Translations under genes and position numbers: made by a program
Part shown: in pieces, positions 32,759-41,884 of the stretch
Numbering within the stretch: position 1 is the stretch's first letter
Layout of the letters: every line of letters starts with the position of its first letter
The notes under the pieces: generated by a model
Told to the model about the DNA's origin: nothing
What the model saw: only the letters and a program-made list of their open reading frames with translations
Database searches by the model: none
From: Prevotella sp. UBA2754
Lineage (GTDB): Bacteria; Bacteroidota; Bacteroidia; Bacteroidales; Bacteroidaceae
Reading direction: 5' to 3'
Assembly (NCBI GenBank): GCA_002353295.1
Contig: DEJG01000004.1
Location: 1-50,542, forward strand
DNA: 50,542 nt

Positions 32759-34861
32759 TTAAGAAATGGCAGCCCAATTAACGTTTGTTTTGCGGAGTTG
32801 TTTCAGCCTATTCCAAAGCATATAGTATTTTTCCGTTTTGCATTCAGGATCTTCATCTATAATGATTTGGGCTTCGTCGCGTGCCATCTGCACCAGTTGT
32901 CCATCGCGTGCTATATCTGCAATTTTGAGGTCGAAGGCCATACCGCTTTGTTGGGTTCCTTCAAGATCGCCAGGTCCGCGAAGTTTTAAATCGGCTTCTG
33001 CAATGCGGAATCCATCATTGGTTTCACACATGATATCAATTCGTTTACGTGTGTCTTCGCTTAGTTGATGATTGGTAACAAGGATGCAATAGCTTTGGTC
33101 GGCACCTCTTCCGACACGTCCTCTTAGCTGGTGTAATTGACTGAGCCCGAATCGCTGAGCTTCGAGAATGACCATGACGGAAGCGTTGGGGACATTAACT
33201 CCTACCTCTATCACTGTGGTGGCAACCAGCATCTGTGTTTCGCCCTTCACGAAATGTTGCATCTCCTCTTCCTTCTCCTTAGGTTTCATCTTACCGTGAA
33301 CCTTGCTAAGACGAAACTCTGGAAAGACCTGTTTCAAAACCTCAAAGCCGTCTTCCAGATTTTTCAAATCGATTTTCTCACTTTCTTCAATCAGTGGAAA
33401 AACGATATATACCTGTCGGCCTTGCTGAATCTGTTTGCGCAGTCCGTCGTACAAAGAAGGCATAGAACGGTCAAATACATGTGTTGTAACCACAGGTTTA
33501 CGGCCTGGAGGCAGTTCGTCAATCACACTAACATCTAAATCCCCATATAGAGTCATAGCTAATGTACGAGGGATGGGTGTTGCTGTCATGACAAGGACAT
33601 GAGGCGGGTTGGTGTTCTTGGTCCATAATTTGGCGCGTTGAGCCACACCAAAGCGGTGTTGCTCATCTACAACCACCATACCCAGATTGGCAAACTGAAC
33701 CGTATCTTCAATCACGGCATGGGTGCCTACAAGAATTTTTACACTTCCGTCCAGTAATCCTGTCAATACCTCTTGGCGCTTTTTGCCTTTTACGATGCCA
33801 GTTAACAGTTCCACTCTGATATTCATTCCGTGCAGGAACTCTTGAATGGTCTGCAGATGTTGTTCTGCCAAAATCTCGGTAGGCGCCATGATGCACGCTT
33901 GATACCCATTATCCAAAGCAATGAGCATAGACATAAGGGCGACAAGGGTTTTACCTGACCCTACATCGCCTTGCAACAAACGGTTCATCTGGCGCCCGGA
34001 ACCAGTATCTTTCCTGATTTCACGAATGACCCGCTTTTGTGCTTCTGTCAGTGAGAAGGGCAGGTAGTGGTAGAAGAAAGTATTAAAGTTGTCGCCTACA
34101 CGCGAGAAAGTATAACCTCGATATTTTCTTCGGTGGTCGCTGGCGTATCTCAGAATATTGAGTTGTACATAGAAGAGTTCTTCGAATTTCAGTCTGGTAC
34201 GCGCTTTTTCCAGTTCCTTCGCATTCTGAGGATAATGGATTTTACGCAGGGCCTCGTCACGACTCGTGAGATGCAGACGGTTGGTGATGAAGTCTGGAAT
34301 AGTTTCTGGTAGGGGCTCCTTCAGAATATCGAGCAGCGACTTGGTTAATTTCTCTATCGACCTGGAATTGAGTCCGCTCTTCTTCATTTTCTCCGTAGTG
34401 TTGTAGTAGGGTTGCATACCCATAGCGGAAAGTTCCAGTTTGTCGGCTTCGTCAATATCAGGATGCGTCACATTGATACGACCGTTGTAGACGTTGGGGC
34501 GTCCGAAAATTACATATTCAGTACCGATTTTATAATTCTGTTTGGCATATTTACCACCATTAAACCAAGTGAGGTCCATCACTTTACCATTGCCATCAGT
34601 AAAGTGAGCGACAACACGCTCTTTACGGGCACTCATCTTGAAGGTCTCGAAACTTAGGATATGACCTTTTACTTGCACGAAAGGCATGTCGCCAGTCAGT
34701 TCGCTGATGTGGTAGAGTCGGCTGCGGTCAACGTGTTTGTAAGGATAATACTGCAACAAATCGCCGAAGGTCTCGATGCCCAGTTCCTGACTGAGCATCT
34801 TTTTGCGATTGGGACCTACTCCTGGCAGGTATTGTATGTCTTGTTGCAGTATATCGGTCAT
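32759..34861 (-). CDS. recG: ATP-dependent DNA helicase RecG
   Basis: A 700-residue RecG: an N-terminal OB/wedge domain ('FVQVKGHILSFETFKMSARK'), Walker A 'LLQGDVGSGKTLVALMS', the 'DEQH' Walker B box, 'MTATPIPRTLAMTLYGDLDVSVIDELPPGRKP', and motif V/VI 'GVNVPNASVMVILEAQRFGLSQLHQLRGRVGR'. Remodels stalled replication forks and Holliday junctions. Length is typical. Start overlaps the ispD stop (ATGA). Last gene of the pdxJ-DJ-1-ispD-recG run. Confidence 0.96.
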   Translation of the reverse strand: MTDILQQDIQYLPGVGPNRKKMLSQELGIETFGDLLQYYPYKHVDRSRLYHISELTGDMPFVQVKGHILSFETFKMSARKERVVAHFTDGNGKVMDLTWFNGGKYAKQNYKIGTEYVIFGRPNVYNGRINVTHPDIDEADKLELSAMGMQPYYNTTEKMKKSGLNSRSIEKLTKSLLDILKEPLPETIPDFITNRLHLTSRDEALRKIHYPQNAKELEKARTRLKFEELFYVQLNILRYASDHRRKYRGYTFSRVGDNFNTFFYHYLPFSLTEAQKRVIREIRKDTGSGRQMNRLLQGDVGSGKTLVALMSMLIALDNGYQACIMAPTEILAEQHLQTIQEFLHGMNIRVELLTGIVKGKKRQEVLTGLLDGSVKILVGTHAVIEDTVQFANLGMVVVDEQHRFGVAQRAKLWTKNTNPPHVLVMTATPIPRTLAMTLYGDLDVSVIDELPPGRKPVVTTHVFDRSMPSLYDGLRKQIQQGRQVYIVFPLIEESEKIDLKNLEDGFEVLKQVFPEFRLSKVHGKMKPKEKEEEMQHFVKGETQMLVATTVIEVGVNVPNASVMVILEAQRFGLSQLHQLRGRVGRGADQSYCILVTNHQLSEDTRKRIDIMCETNDGFRIAEADLKLRGPGDLEGTQQSGMAFDLKIADIARDGQLVQMARDEAQIIIDEDPECKTEKYYMLWNRLKQLRKTNVNWAAIS

Positions 34862-35514
34862 CCTATCAATACTTCTGCGATTTTTAAGTCGTATGGGGTT
34901 GTTATCTTGATATTCTCCCGATTGCCGTCAACGAGGGTGATGTCGAAACCAAAAGTTTCGACCACGCTGGCATCATCGGTGAATCCGTCATTATAGGGTT
35001 GGCGGTTGGCAGCTTTCAGCAGTTGAATGTCGAAGGTCTGGGGGGTCTGCACCAATCGGTAGTCGCTTCGCGGCTTAGTGCCTTCTGTGATGTGCCGCAA
35101 GGTCTCTACGACAGGGATAACAGGAATGACAGCTTTCTTCTTTCGAGCTGTCTCATAGCAGTTTCGAATCACCTCTAAACTGGGGAAAGGACGCACACCG
35201 TCATGCACTCCCACCACGCCTTCGGCATCATCAGGAATCAGTGCCAGACCGTGTTGGACGCTATGGAAACGAGTCTCACCGCCATCGGTCATCCGATAGT
35301 TCACTTGGAAATGGTAGTCCTTACACAGTTGCAGCCAATAGTCCTGTTGGTCTTTGGGTAGCACAAGGATAATTTCCAATGTTTCGCTATAGGCACGGAA
35401 ACGTTCCAGTGTCCGCATCAAGATTGGTTTTCCTCCAATGGGCAGAAACTGTTTGGGGATCTCACCTCCCATACGCAATCCCTTCCCTCCGGCTACTATG
35501 ATAATATAGTCCAT
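34858..35514 (-). CDS. ispD: 2-C-methyl-D-erythritol 4-phosphate cytidylyltransferase
   Basis: A 218-residue nucleotidyltransferase with the N-terminal 'AGGKGLRMGGEIPKQFLPIGGKPI' loop (Gly-rich with the catalytic Arg/Lys), 'VGVHDGVRPFPS' and 'DDASVVETFG'. It makes CDP-methylerythritol in the MEP isoprenoid pathway. Stop overlaps recG, and start overlaps the DJ-1 stop by one base (TAATG), so the genes are translationally coupled. Confidence 0.93.
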   Translation of the reverse strand: MDYIIIVAGGKGLRMGGEIPKQFLPIGGKPILMRTLERFRAYSETLEIILVLPKDQQDYWLQLCKDYHFQVNYRMTDGGETRFHSVQHGLALIPDDAEGVVGVHDGVRPFPSLEVIRNCYETARKKKAVIPVIPVVETLRHITEGTKPRSDYRLVQTPQTFDIQLLKAANRQPYNDGFTDDASVVETFGFDITLVDGNRENIKITTPYDLKIAEVLIG

Positions 35515-36077
35515 TATGCCATCAAGTGTTTGAAGCGCATGCCTTCAGCTATTTGGTTTGCCTTCTGTGGGCTGGTGAGTTGACCCAGCAAGTCATAGGC
35601 AAAGGGGAAAGCAGCAGCAGGTCCCTCACCCGTAGTGACATTACCATCGACCGTGACGAGTTGTCCCGTATAAGTAGCTCCCTCCAAATCCTTCTCAAAA
35701 CCAGGATAGCAGGTAGCGCGTTTACCCTCAAGAATACCCAGAGGTGCCAGGACGACAGCAGGTGAAGCGCAGATAGCAGCCACTTTCTTGCCTGCAGCAA
35801 ATTGATCGACAATTGCTTTACATACCCCCTTGTGTGCATATAGATTAGAAGCCCCAGGCATGCCACCAGGAAGGAACAATAAGTCGGCATCAGAGAAGTC
35901 GCCCTGTTCAAACATGATGTCGGTCTCGATGTTCACACCATGAGCTGTCTGTACTAAAGGAAAGTCCGTCGTACTTACGGTGACAACTTCCAATCCGCCA
36001 CGACGCCATACGTCAATGGGAATCAATGCTTCAATATCCTCGAAGCCGTCTGCTAAGAAAACATATACCTTTTTCAT
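35514..36077 (-). CDS. DJ-1/PfpI family protein
   Basis: A 187-residue DJ-1 superfamily protein. The nucleophile elbow 'AAICASPAV' carries the reactive Cys; 'LLFLPGGMPGASNL' and 'GEGPAAAFPFAYDLL' are also typical of the YajL/DJ-1 branch. Members act as chaperones, glyoxalase- or deglycase-like enzymes; which one cannot be told. It lies 7 bp after pdxJ. Confidence 0.9.
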   Translation of the reverse strand: MKKVYVFLADGFEDIEALIPIDVWRRGGLEVVTVSTTDFPLVQTAHGVNIETDIMFEQGDFSDADLLFLPGGMPGASNLYAHKGVCKAIVDQFAAGKKVAAICASPAVVLAPLGILEGKRATCYPGFEKDLEGATYTGQLVTVDGNVTTGEGPAAAFPFAYDLLGQLTSPQKANQIAEGMRFKHLMA

Positions 36078-36084
36078 GATCTCT

Positions 36085-36798
36085 CTATTTTAATTGTTCT
36101 AAGTATTTTTGGATGGTAGTTTGCAACCCCATGAACAGGGCATCGCAAATAATAGCATGCCCAATACTTACCTCGTCAGTCCAGGGAATCATCTGGTGAT
36201 AGTAGTGCAGGTTTTCCAATGACAGATCGTGACCCGCATTCAGGCCAAGGCCCACTTTTCTTGCTTCCTCGGCAGCTGCAATGAAAGGTGCAATGGCTGT
36301 TTCACGATTGGCGGCATAGTTGGCGGCATAAGGTTCTGTATAGAGTTCTACGCGGTCAGCACCACATGCTTTTGCTCCTTCCACCATTTTGGGGTCTGGG
36401 TTGACAAAAATACTGGTACGGATACCTGCATTCTTAAATGTTTTGCAGATATCTGTCAGGAAAGTTTTGTTTTCGATAGTGTCCCATCCGTGATTGCTGG
36501 TTATCTGATCGTGACCATCGGGTACTAGAGTCACCTGTTTAGGAATCACTTCCAAAACCAGTTCTACGAAGGAATCAATAGGATTTCCTTCGATATTAAA
36601 CTCAGTTTTAATGAGTGGTTTCAGTTCTCGTACATCTTGATAGCGAATGTGTCGCTCGTCAGGACGTGGGTGTACTGTAATCCCTTGAGCACCAAACTGT
36701 TCGCAGGCTTCTGCCACCTTCAAAACATTAGGATTATTGCCACCTCTGGCATTGCGAATTGTCGCAACCTTGTTGATATTTACACTCAGTTTTGTCAT
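36085..36798 (-). CDS. pdxJ: Pyridoxine 5'-phosphate synthase
   Basis: A 237-residue TIM-barrel enzyme: 'LSVNINKVATIRNARGGNNPN', 'GITVHPRPDERHI', 'ELVLEVIPKQVTLVPDGHDQITSNHGWD', 'GLGLNAGHDLSLENL' and 'VSIGHAIICDAL' are the PdxJ blocks. It condenses 1-deoxyxylulose 5-phosphate with 3-amino-2-oxopropyl phosphate to pyridoxine phosphate. First gene of its operon; its promoter box faces that of nadK. Confidence 0.95.
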   Translation of the reverse strand: MTKLSVNINKVATIRNARGGNNPNVLKVAEACEQFGAQGITVHPRPDERHIRYQDVRELKPLIKTEFNIEGNPIDSFVELVLEVIPKQVTLVPDGHDQITSNHGWDTIENKTFLTDICKTFKNAGIRTSIFVNPDPKMVEGAKACGADRVELYTEPYAANYAANRETAIAPFIAAAEEARKVGLGLNAGHDLSLENLHYYHQMIPWTDEVSIGHAIICDALFMGLQTTIQKYLEQLK

Positions 36799-36849
36799 TT
36801 TCTAAGTAAATTTGTTGGTTCGTTTTGACGCATTTTCACTAAAAATAAG

Positions 36850-36857
36850 TACCTTTG
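36850..36857 (+). promoter_or_regulatory. -7 promoter box of nadK
   Basis: TACCTTTG, with TTTG at 36824-36827 (22-bp spacer). It lies 67 bp upstream of the start codon and points towards the pdxJ box 16 bp away. Confidence 0.6.
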
Positions 36858-36873
36858 CGCTCATAATACACGG

Positions 36874-36881
36874 CAAAGATA
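36874..36881 (-). promoter_or_regulatory. -7 promoter box of pdxJ
   Basis: The minus strand reads TATCTTTG 76 bp upstream of pdxJ. It faces the nadK box, so the two transcripts would start within a few bases of each other and cross each other's promoter. Confidence 0.55.
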
Positions 36882-36923
36882 CAAAATGTTTGCCAAATAA
36901 CGGCTAAAAACGACAGAATTTTT

Positions 36924-37811
36924 ATGACCTCACGAAAACTACGGTTTGCTATTTTCGGCAACACCTACCAGCCGAAAAAGTCAGTTTCCATTCAGAAGAT
37001 ACTGGCTTGTCTTGCTGAGCGTAAAGCTGATGTCTATGTTGAAAAAAACTTCTATGACTTCCTAGTTCACGAACATCATATAAGCTTGGATAGTGCTTAT
37101 GTGTTTGATAGTAATGATTTTGAGGCTGATTTCGTCATCTCCCTTGGAGGAGACGGCACTTTCCTTCGCGCCGCCAGTATGGTGGGCGACAAGCAAATTC
37201 CCATTTTGGGTGTTAATATGGGGCGTCTGGGCTTCTTGGCAGATATTAATGCCAATGAGATCGAGTATATCATCCAGGCTCTTTATGAGGGTGAATACTC
37301 CATAGAAACACGTGCCGCTATTGCCGTAGAGACAGATGGAAGTAAATTGCAAGGCTATCATTGTGCTTTAAACGATGTAGCTATCCTGAAGCGAGATAAT
37401 GCTTCGATGATTTCAATTAGAGCTACTGTAAATGGTGATTATCTGACGACGTATCAAGCTGACGGGTTGGTGGTTAGTACGCCTACAGGTTCTACGGCTT
37501 ACTCTCTTTCTGTAGGAGGTCCCATCATCGTACCCGGTACCTGTGTATTCTCGATGACAGCAGTAGCTCCGCATTCTTTAAACATCCGTCCTATTGTCAT
37601 TCCTGACAATGCCGAAATTTGTCTGACAGTGGAAAGCCGTTCCCATAATTTCCTCGTAGCACTCGACGGCCGTTCTGAGAATTGCAGTGAAGGTACGCGG
37701 CTGACTCTCCGTAAAGCTCCCTATTTGGTGAAGGTCGTCAAGCGAGCAGGACAACGTTATTTCCATACATTGCGCGAAAAGATGATGTGGGGTGCTGATC
37801 AGCGTGGTTAG
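36924..37811 (+). CDS. nadK: NAD kinase
   Basis: A 295-residue NAD kinase with 'SLGGDGTFLRAA' (GGDGT motif, catalytic Asp), 'GVNMGRLGFLADI', 'LNDVAI' (NE/D motif) and 'DGLVVSTPTGSTAYSLSVGGPI'. It phosphorylates NAD to NADP. Full length. Stops 2 bp from the convergent histidine kinase gene. Confidence 0.95.
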   Translation: MTSRKLRFAIFGNTYQPKKSVSIQKILACLAERKADVYVEKNFYDFLVHEHHISLDSAYVFDSNDFEADFVISLGGDGTFLRAASMVGDKQIPILGVNMGRLGFLADINANEIEYIIQALYEGEYSIETRAAIAVETDGSKLQGYHCALNDVAILKRDNASMISIRATVNGDYLTTYQADGLVVSTPTGSTAYSLSVGGPIIVPGTCVFSMTAVAPHSLNIRPIVIPDNAEICLTVESRSHNFLVALDGRSENCSEGTRLTLRKAPYLVKVVKRAGQRYFHTLREKMMWGADQRG

Positions 37812-37813
37812 TC

Positions 37814-39622
37814 CTATGCTTTCGGCAGCCTCAGGATAAAGCGACTGCCTTCTTGGTACGTGGTGTCGAGAATTACATCGCCTCCCATTTGACGGGCTAT
37901 CCTACGAGCCAGTGGGAGCCCCAGGCCTACACCTTCCTTGTAAGCATCTACCTTATAGAAATGTTCGAAGATTTTTTCTTCTTCGCCATCTTTGATGCCT
38001 TTACCTGTATCGGTCACACTGAAGCAAACCATATTTTCTTCCATATCATCGAGACTGCAGGATAAAGTGATATCGCCATGACTGGTGAATTTGCAGGCAT
38101 TATGCATCAAATGGTGCAGGATTTTCTCTGTTTCCTGTGCGTTGGTCTTGATTTTAAAACTATCTTTTAGACTACTCACAAAATGCAAATCGTTTTCCTG
38201 TTCTCCTACTTGAAAATTCTTCAGCACCTGTTTAGCTAAATCATTACAACTGATTGTATCGTTCTTGTCAATATAATGAATACTCTCTTTGCCCGAAATA
38301 TCCAGTATTTCGTTAATGATGTTCACAATACTCTGCGCACTGTTAGTGATTCGGCTGGCTATTTCTGTACGTTCCTCTTGTCCTAATTCTGTGTCGGGAT
38401 CGCTGATGACTTGGGCAAAACCACTGATGATGTTCAGAGGTGTGCGTATTTCATGACTCATGTTTTTGATGAAGTTAATTTTCATCCGCTCCGATTCTTT
38501 GGCCTTGTCACGGGCAATCTTCAACTCTTGGTTCTGTTGCTGTAGTTTCTTAGTGAATTTTCGCTTGTTGTATTGACACATTGCAAAGGGTACGAGACAG
38601 GCAACGGGGAATATGGCTAGCATGGTCCACATAGTACGTTGGTTACGTTCTTCACAGGCATTTTGTTCACTCTCCATTTGGGCCAGATCATTGGCAGAGC
38701 CTATCAGCTCCTCACTCATTATCACATTGTCTACGGAGTCTTTCACAGCCATGTAGCGTTTCTGTGCCTCGAATGCTTTATGCACGTCGCCTGCCAACTC
38801 ATAAATCTCCGTTTGGAATTTATACTGGTCTGTTGAGTTGGTCAACAGGTTGGTGAGCTGAATGGCTTCCTCATACTGCCTGTCAGCCGTCTTCTTGCAA
38901 ATCATCACATACTGATAGTAGGTTGTACTGAAATTGTTGCCCAGCGTTTCCTTCAACTTCATGTATTCCTGATAAGCCTGATTGACCGTCTTCCAATCGC
39001 GCATGGCAAATGCTACAATGGTCTTGAAACCGATGGCGTCACTGTACTCGTAGGTACCGCTCTTGGCTTTGATAATGGAAATGGCACATTCCAGATGCTT
39101 CATTGCATCCGCAGGTTTAGTGTCCATATCGATATTTGCCAAATCCATATAGATAGAACTGAGTTTGGCAGGTTGGGAATGGTCAACTTCTTCCAATGCC
39201 CGCTCAAAGTATTGGTGGGCCAGTTCCATGTTACCGCGTAGTGAATAGATGATGCCTCGCAAGTGGGTTACCTGATAGTATTCGTCTTCCGCCTTGCGTT
39301 TTCGCATATCGTTTTGCATCAGTGTGGTTTTGCGCAGTGCTCTGTAGAAATGATTGTGATTGACATCATAGAGCACTTCGAAAGTCCAGCCGCTGTAATA
39401 CTCTGGCAGTTTGTTTTCTTTCAGATGGTAGTCTCGGTATTTTTCCGCAGCGATATAGAAGGCACCTTCGTCATTGTCATTAAAGCATTTGCGTACTTCA
39501 TTCAGCAGTTGAGTGCCGAGAGTGTCTTGTTCTATAGTCTGTGCACACAGTGACTGTGGCACACAGACAAGGGCGAGAAGGAAAGCGACTGTGAAATGTC
39601 GACAATAGTTAGCTGTAATCAT
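37814..39622 (-). CDS. Sensor histidine kinase with periplasmic TPR-like region
   Basis: A 602-residue membrane kinase. Signal peptide (1-27), helical repeats of TPR type (about 35-300; 'MELAHQYFERALEEV', 'PADAMKHLECAISI'), one transmembrane segment (about 331-349), a coiled-coil linker, the HisKA box with His390 in 'MSHEIRTPLNIISGFAQV', and the HATPase domain ('NACKFTSHG', 'DTGKGIKDGEE', 'GVGLGLPLARRIA'). It autophosphorylates in response to an unknown signal. There is no receiver or output domain and no response regulator nearby, so its partner is elsewhere. Confidence 0.9.
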   Translation of the reverse strand: MITANYCRHFTVAFLLALVCVPQSLCAQTIEQDTLGTQLLNEVRKCFNDNDEGAFYIAAEKYRDYHLKENKLPEYYSGWTFEVLYDVNHNHFYRALRKTTLMQNDMRKRKAEDEYYQVTHLRGIIYSLRGNMELAHQYFERALEEVDHSQPAKLSSIYMDLANIDMDTKPADAMKHLECAISIIKAKSGTYEYSDAIGFKTIVAFAMRDWKTVNQAYQEYMKLKETLGNNFSTTYYQYVMICKKTADRQYEEAIQLTNLLTNSTDQYKFQTEIYELAGDVHKAFEAQKRYMAVKDSVDNVIMSEELIGSANDLAQMESEQNACEERNQRTMWTMLAIFPVACLVPFAMCQYNKRKFTKKLQQQNQELKIARDKAKESERMKINFIKNMSHEIRTPLNIISGFAQVISDPDTELGQEERTEIASRITNSAQSIVNIINEILDISGKESIHYIDKNDTISCNDLAKQVLKNFQVGEQENDLHFVSSLKDSFKIKTNAQETEKILHHLMHNACKFTSHGDITLSCSLDDMEENMVCFSVTDTGKGIKDGEEEKIFEHFYKVDAYKEGVGLGLPLARRIARQMGGDVILDTTYQEGSRFILRLPKA

Positions 39623-39645
39623 AACTTCATTAGCTTATGGTCGTG

Positions 39646-39675
39646 CAAAGGTACTAAAAATAATTGGATTTCCAA
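39646..39675 (-). promoter_or_regulatory. Promoter of the histidine kinase gene
   Basis: On the minus strand TTG (39675-39673), a 19-bp spacer and TACCTTTG (39653-39646) lie 24 bp upstream of the start codon. Confidence 0.6.
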
Positions 39676-39767
39676 CACATTTTCTCTTTTTTTTGTCATG
39701 TTTTTCCAATAATATATAAGGTGGGAATGTTAAATATTTCATTTTCTCAAAAATAATCTCTCTAAAA

Positions 39768-39799
39768 TTTGGATAAAAAGAATAATAGTTTTACTTTTG
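39768..39799 (+). promoter_or_regulatory. Promoter of the GntR/ABC operon
   Basis: TTTG (39768-39771), a 20-bp spacer and TACTTTTG (39792-39799). The operator dyad begins immediately downstream and covers the expected transcription start. The remainder of the 247-bp divergent gap is AT-rich with nothing else seen. Confidence 0.7.
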
Positions 39800-39800
39800 C

Positions 39801-39824
39801 AGTGTACTATATAAGTGGTACACT
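39801..39824. promoter_or_regulatory. Operator dyad AGTGTAC-N10-GTACACT for the GntR regulator
   Basis: Perfect 7-bp arms around TATATAAGTG, placed right after the -7 box and so over the start site. Dyads of this kind (GTGTAC...GTACAC) are known for YtrA-subfamily GntR repressors, and the operon encodes one, so autorepression is likely. Confidence 0.7.
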
Positions 39825-39869
39825 ATTACAGAGTCAATTAATTCGTAATAAACTATAAAAGTAAAACGT

Positions 39870-40685
39870 ATGATTAACGTTGAAAACATCAGTTACAAGT
39901 ACAAGGGTCAGAAGGCTCTTGTGTTTGACGGGTTCAGTCTCCAGCTGGAGGAGAACCGCATTTATGGACTGCTCGGCAAGAACGGTACGGGTAAGTCGAC
40001 ACTGCTTTATCTGCTCACAGGACTGCTTCGTCCTGCAAAGGGTGTAGTTAGTTGCGATGGCATCGTGACATGTAAGCGTGAACCGGAGATACTGCGTGAC
40101 ATGTACCTCGTCACGGAGGAGTTCGACCTGCCATCTATCCGCTTGTCAGAGTTTGCCGACCTCAACCGTCCTTTCTATCCCAAGTTCTCTTACGAGGTAC
40201 TGGATAGTTGCTTGAAGGACTTTGAGTTAGACCGTCATGTGAAACTCAATGAGTTGTCGATGGGACAGCGCAAGAAGGCATTTATGTCATTCGCCCTTGC
40301 CACGAATACCAAGTACCTCTTCATGGACGAGCCTACTAACGGGTTGGATATCCCCTCGAAGTCGCAGTTCCGCAAGGTTATCGCACAGCACATGACAGAA
40401 GACCGTACCATTATTATCTCTACCCATCAGGTGCATGACGTGGAGCAGTTGCTTGACCACATCCTCATCCTCGACCAGCGCAGCATGCTACTCAATGCAT
40501 CCGTGCAGGAGATTACCGACAAGTACACCTTCGAGTATCGTGCCCCTCAGGAGATGGACGACACCGTGCTCTATGCCGAGCCTACCCTGCAGGGTAATGC
40601 CGTCATCGCAGAGCGCAAGGCTGGTGATGCAGAGACACAGATCAACCTCGAACTATTGTTTAACTTCAAAACGCAGACAAAATGA
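39870..40685 (+). CDS. ABC transporter ATP-binding protein (YtrB-like)
   Basis: A 271-residue ATPase: Walker A 'GLLGKNGTGKSTLL', ABC signature 'LSMGQRKK', Walker B 'YLFMDEPTNGLD' and the switch His in 'IISTHQVHD'. It pairs with the permease that overlaps its stop by 4 bp. ATPases of this type next to YtrA regulators take part in antibiotic or envelope-stress responses in Gram-positives; substrate here unknown. Confidence 0.9.
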   Translation: MINVENISYKYKGQKALVFDGFSLQLEENRIYGLLGKNGTGKSTLLYLLTGLLRPAKGVVSCDGIVTCKREPEILRDMYLVTEEFDLPSIRLSEFADLNRPFYPKFSYEVLDSCLKDFELDRHVKLNELSMGQRKKAFMSFALATNTKYLFMDEPTNGLDIPSKSQFRKVIAQHMTEDRTIIISTHQVHDVEQLLDHILILDQRSMLLNASVQEITDKYTFEYRAPQEMDDTVLYAEPTLQGNAVIAERKAGDAETQINLELLFNFKTQTK

Positions 40686-41521
40686 AAAACTTCGATTTCC
40701 ATAGATTCGCTTTGACCTTTAAGAGTCAGTTGCTGATGGGACGCAACTTCTGGTTGAGACTGTTCCTTATCTTCTTCCTCGTGTTGTTCTTTGCGGAATT
40801 GTTCTTCACAGAGGTTGTCGAGGTAAGTCTCTACGACTATACTACAAGAGTAGAGAATACGACTAATTTCTGTATCGTCTTCTTCGTTATATCGATGCTC
40901 TTTGGTGCTACGGGTATCTTCTCTGTATTGAAAGACACTCGCAAGCGCATCGCCTATCTGATGTTCCCAGCCTCCAACTTGGAGAAGTATGTCAACAGTC
41001 TGATCCAGTCGACCGTCGTCGTCGCTATCGTGACCTTTGCCGCATTCTTCTGCGCAGACTCTATCCGTACGTTGTCGGCACCCATTTTCGGACATGAGAT
41101 GATTTGGGGTGTCCCCTCTTTCCTAAGTCAGATAACACCAGACTTCCATGCGACGGTGACGGCTCCGAATGTGGAAAAGGTACAACAGTGGTGGCTCGGA
41201 TTCTTCTTTGCCATAGGAACAATCCTTTATTTCCATTCCCTGTATATGCTGGGAGGGACGGCATTCCGTCGTCAGCAGTTCTTGATGACTACTTTGTTCA
41301 TAGTGTTGTGCTTTATCATCATCGTGAACGTACTTCATCACATCGACTTTGAAGGTAATATTAACCTCTTGAGCTACGATGAGCAGAACGGTCTCCAGGT
41401 ACATCCGGCAATGTATGTCATCATGGTGTGTCTGTATCTCTTGACTTGCTTCAACTACTGGTTGAGTTACCGTATCTTCTGCCGCGTACAGGCGATTAAC
41501 AATAAATGGTTGAACGTATGA
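40682..41521 (+). CDS. ABC transporter permease
   Basis: A 279-residue hydrophobic protein with about six transmembrane segments (e.g. 'LRLFLIFFLVLFFAELFF', 'FCIVFFVISMLFGATGIF', 'MYVIMVCLYLLTCFNYW'). It overlaps the ATPase by 4 bp and the GntR gene by 4 bp. No family signature that I recognise; the role follows from its neighbours. Confidence 0.8.
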   Translation: MKNFDFHRFALTFKSQLLMGRNFWLRLFLIFFLVLFFAELFFTEVVEVSLYDYTTRVENTTNFCIVFFVISMLFGATGIFSVLKDTRKRIAYLMFPASNLEKYVNSLIQSTVVVAIVTFAAFFCADSIRTLSAPIFGHEMIWGVPSFLSQITPDFHATVTAPNVEKVQQWWLGFFFAIGTILYFHSLYMLGGTAFRRQQFLMTTLFIVLCFIIIVNVLHHIDFEGNINLLSYDEQNGLQVHPAMYVIMVCLYLLTCFNYWLSYRIFCRVQAINNKWLNV

Positions 41522-41877
41522 CATTCACTAACGACAAAGCAATTTACCTGCAGATGGCCGATCGTCTATGTGACGAAATCCTGGCAGGTACCTATAAGGA
41601 TGACGACCGTATCCCTTCTGTGCGAGAATATGCGGTGATGCTGGAGGTGAATACCAATACAGCCGTCAAGACTTATGAAGAACTGGCGCGTGCGAACATT
41701 ATTTATAACAAAAGAGGTCTGGGGTATTTTGTTACCAAAGGAGCAAAGAAACAGATTCTCAAAGCACGCAAGAAAGAGTTCATGGAACAGAAAATGCCTG
41801 AGATTTTCAGGCAGATGAAACTTTTAGGTATTAATAAGGAAGATATTTGCAACCTTTTTGATCAATATAACGTCTAA
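41518..41877 (+). CDS. GntR-family repressor, YtrA type
   Basis: A 119-residue protein: a winged HTH (about 5-75; 'IYLQMADRLCDEILAG', 'RIPSVREYAVMLEVNTNTAVKTYEELA', 'NKRGLGYFVT') plus a short helical tail instead of a ligand domain, which defines the YtrA subfamily. I start at ATG 41518, inside the ATGA overlap with the permease stop; an upstream in-frame start adds only four residues. Probably represses the promoter at 39768-39799 through the dyad at 39801-39824. Confidence 0.9.
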   Translation: MTFTNDKAIYLQMADRLCDEILAGTYKDDDRIPSVREYAVMLEVNTNTAVKTYEELARANIIYNKRGLGYFVTKGAKKQILKARKKEFMEQKMPEIFRQMKLLGINKEDICNLFDQYNV

Positions 41878-41884
41878 GCAGTAT

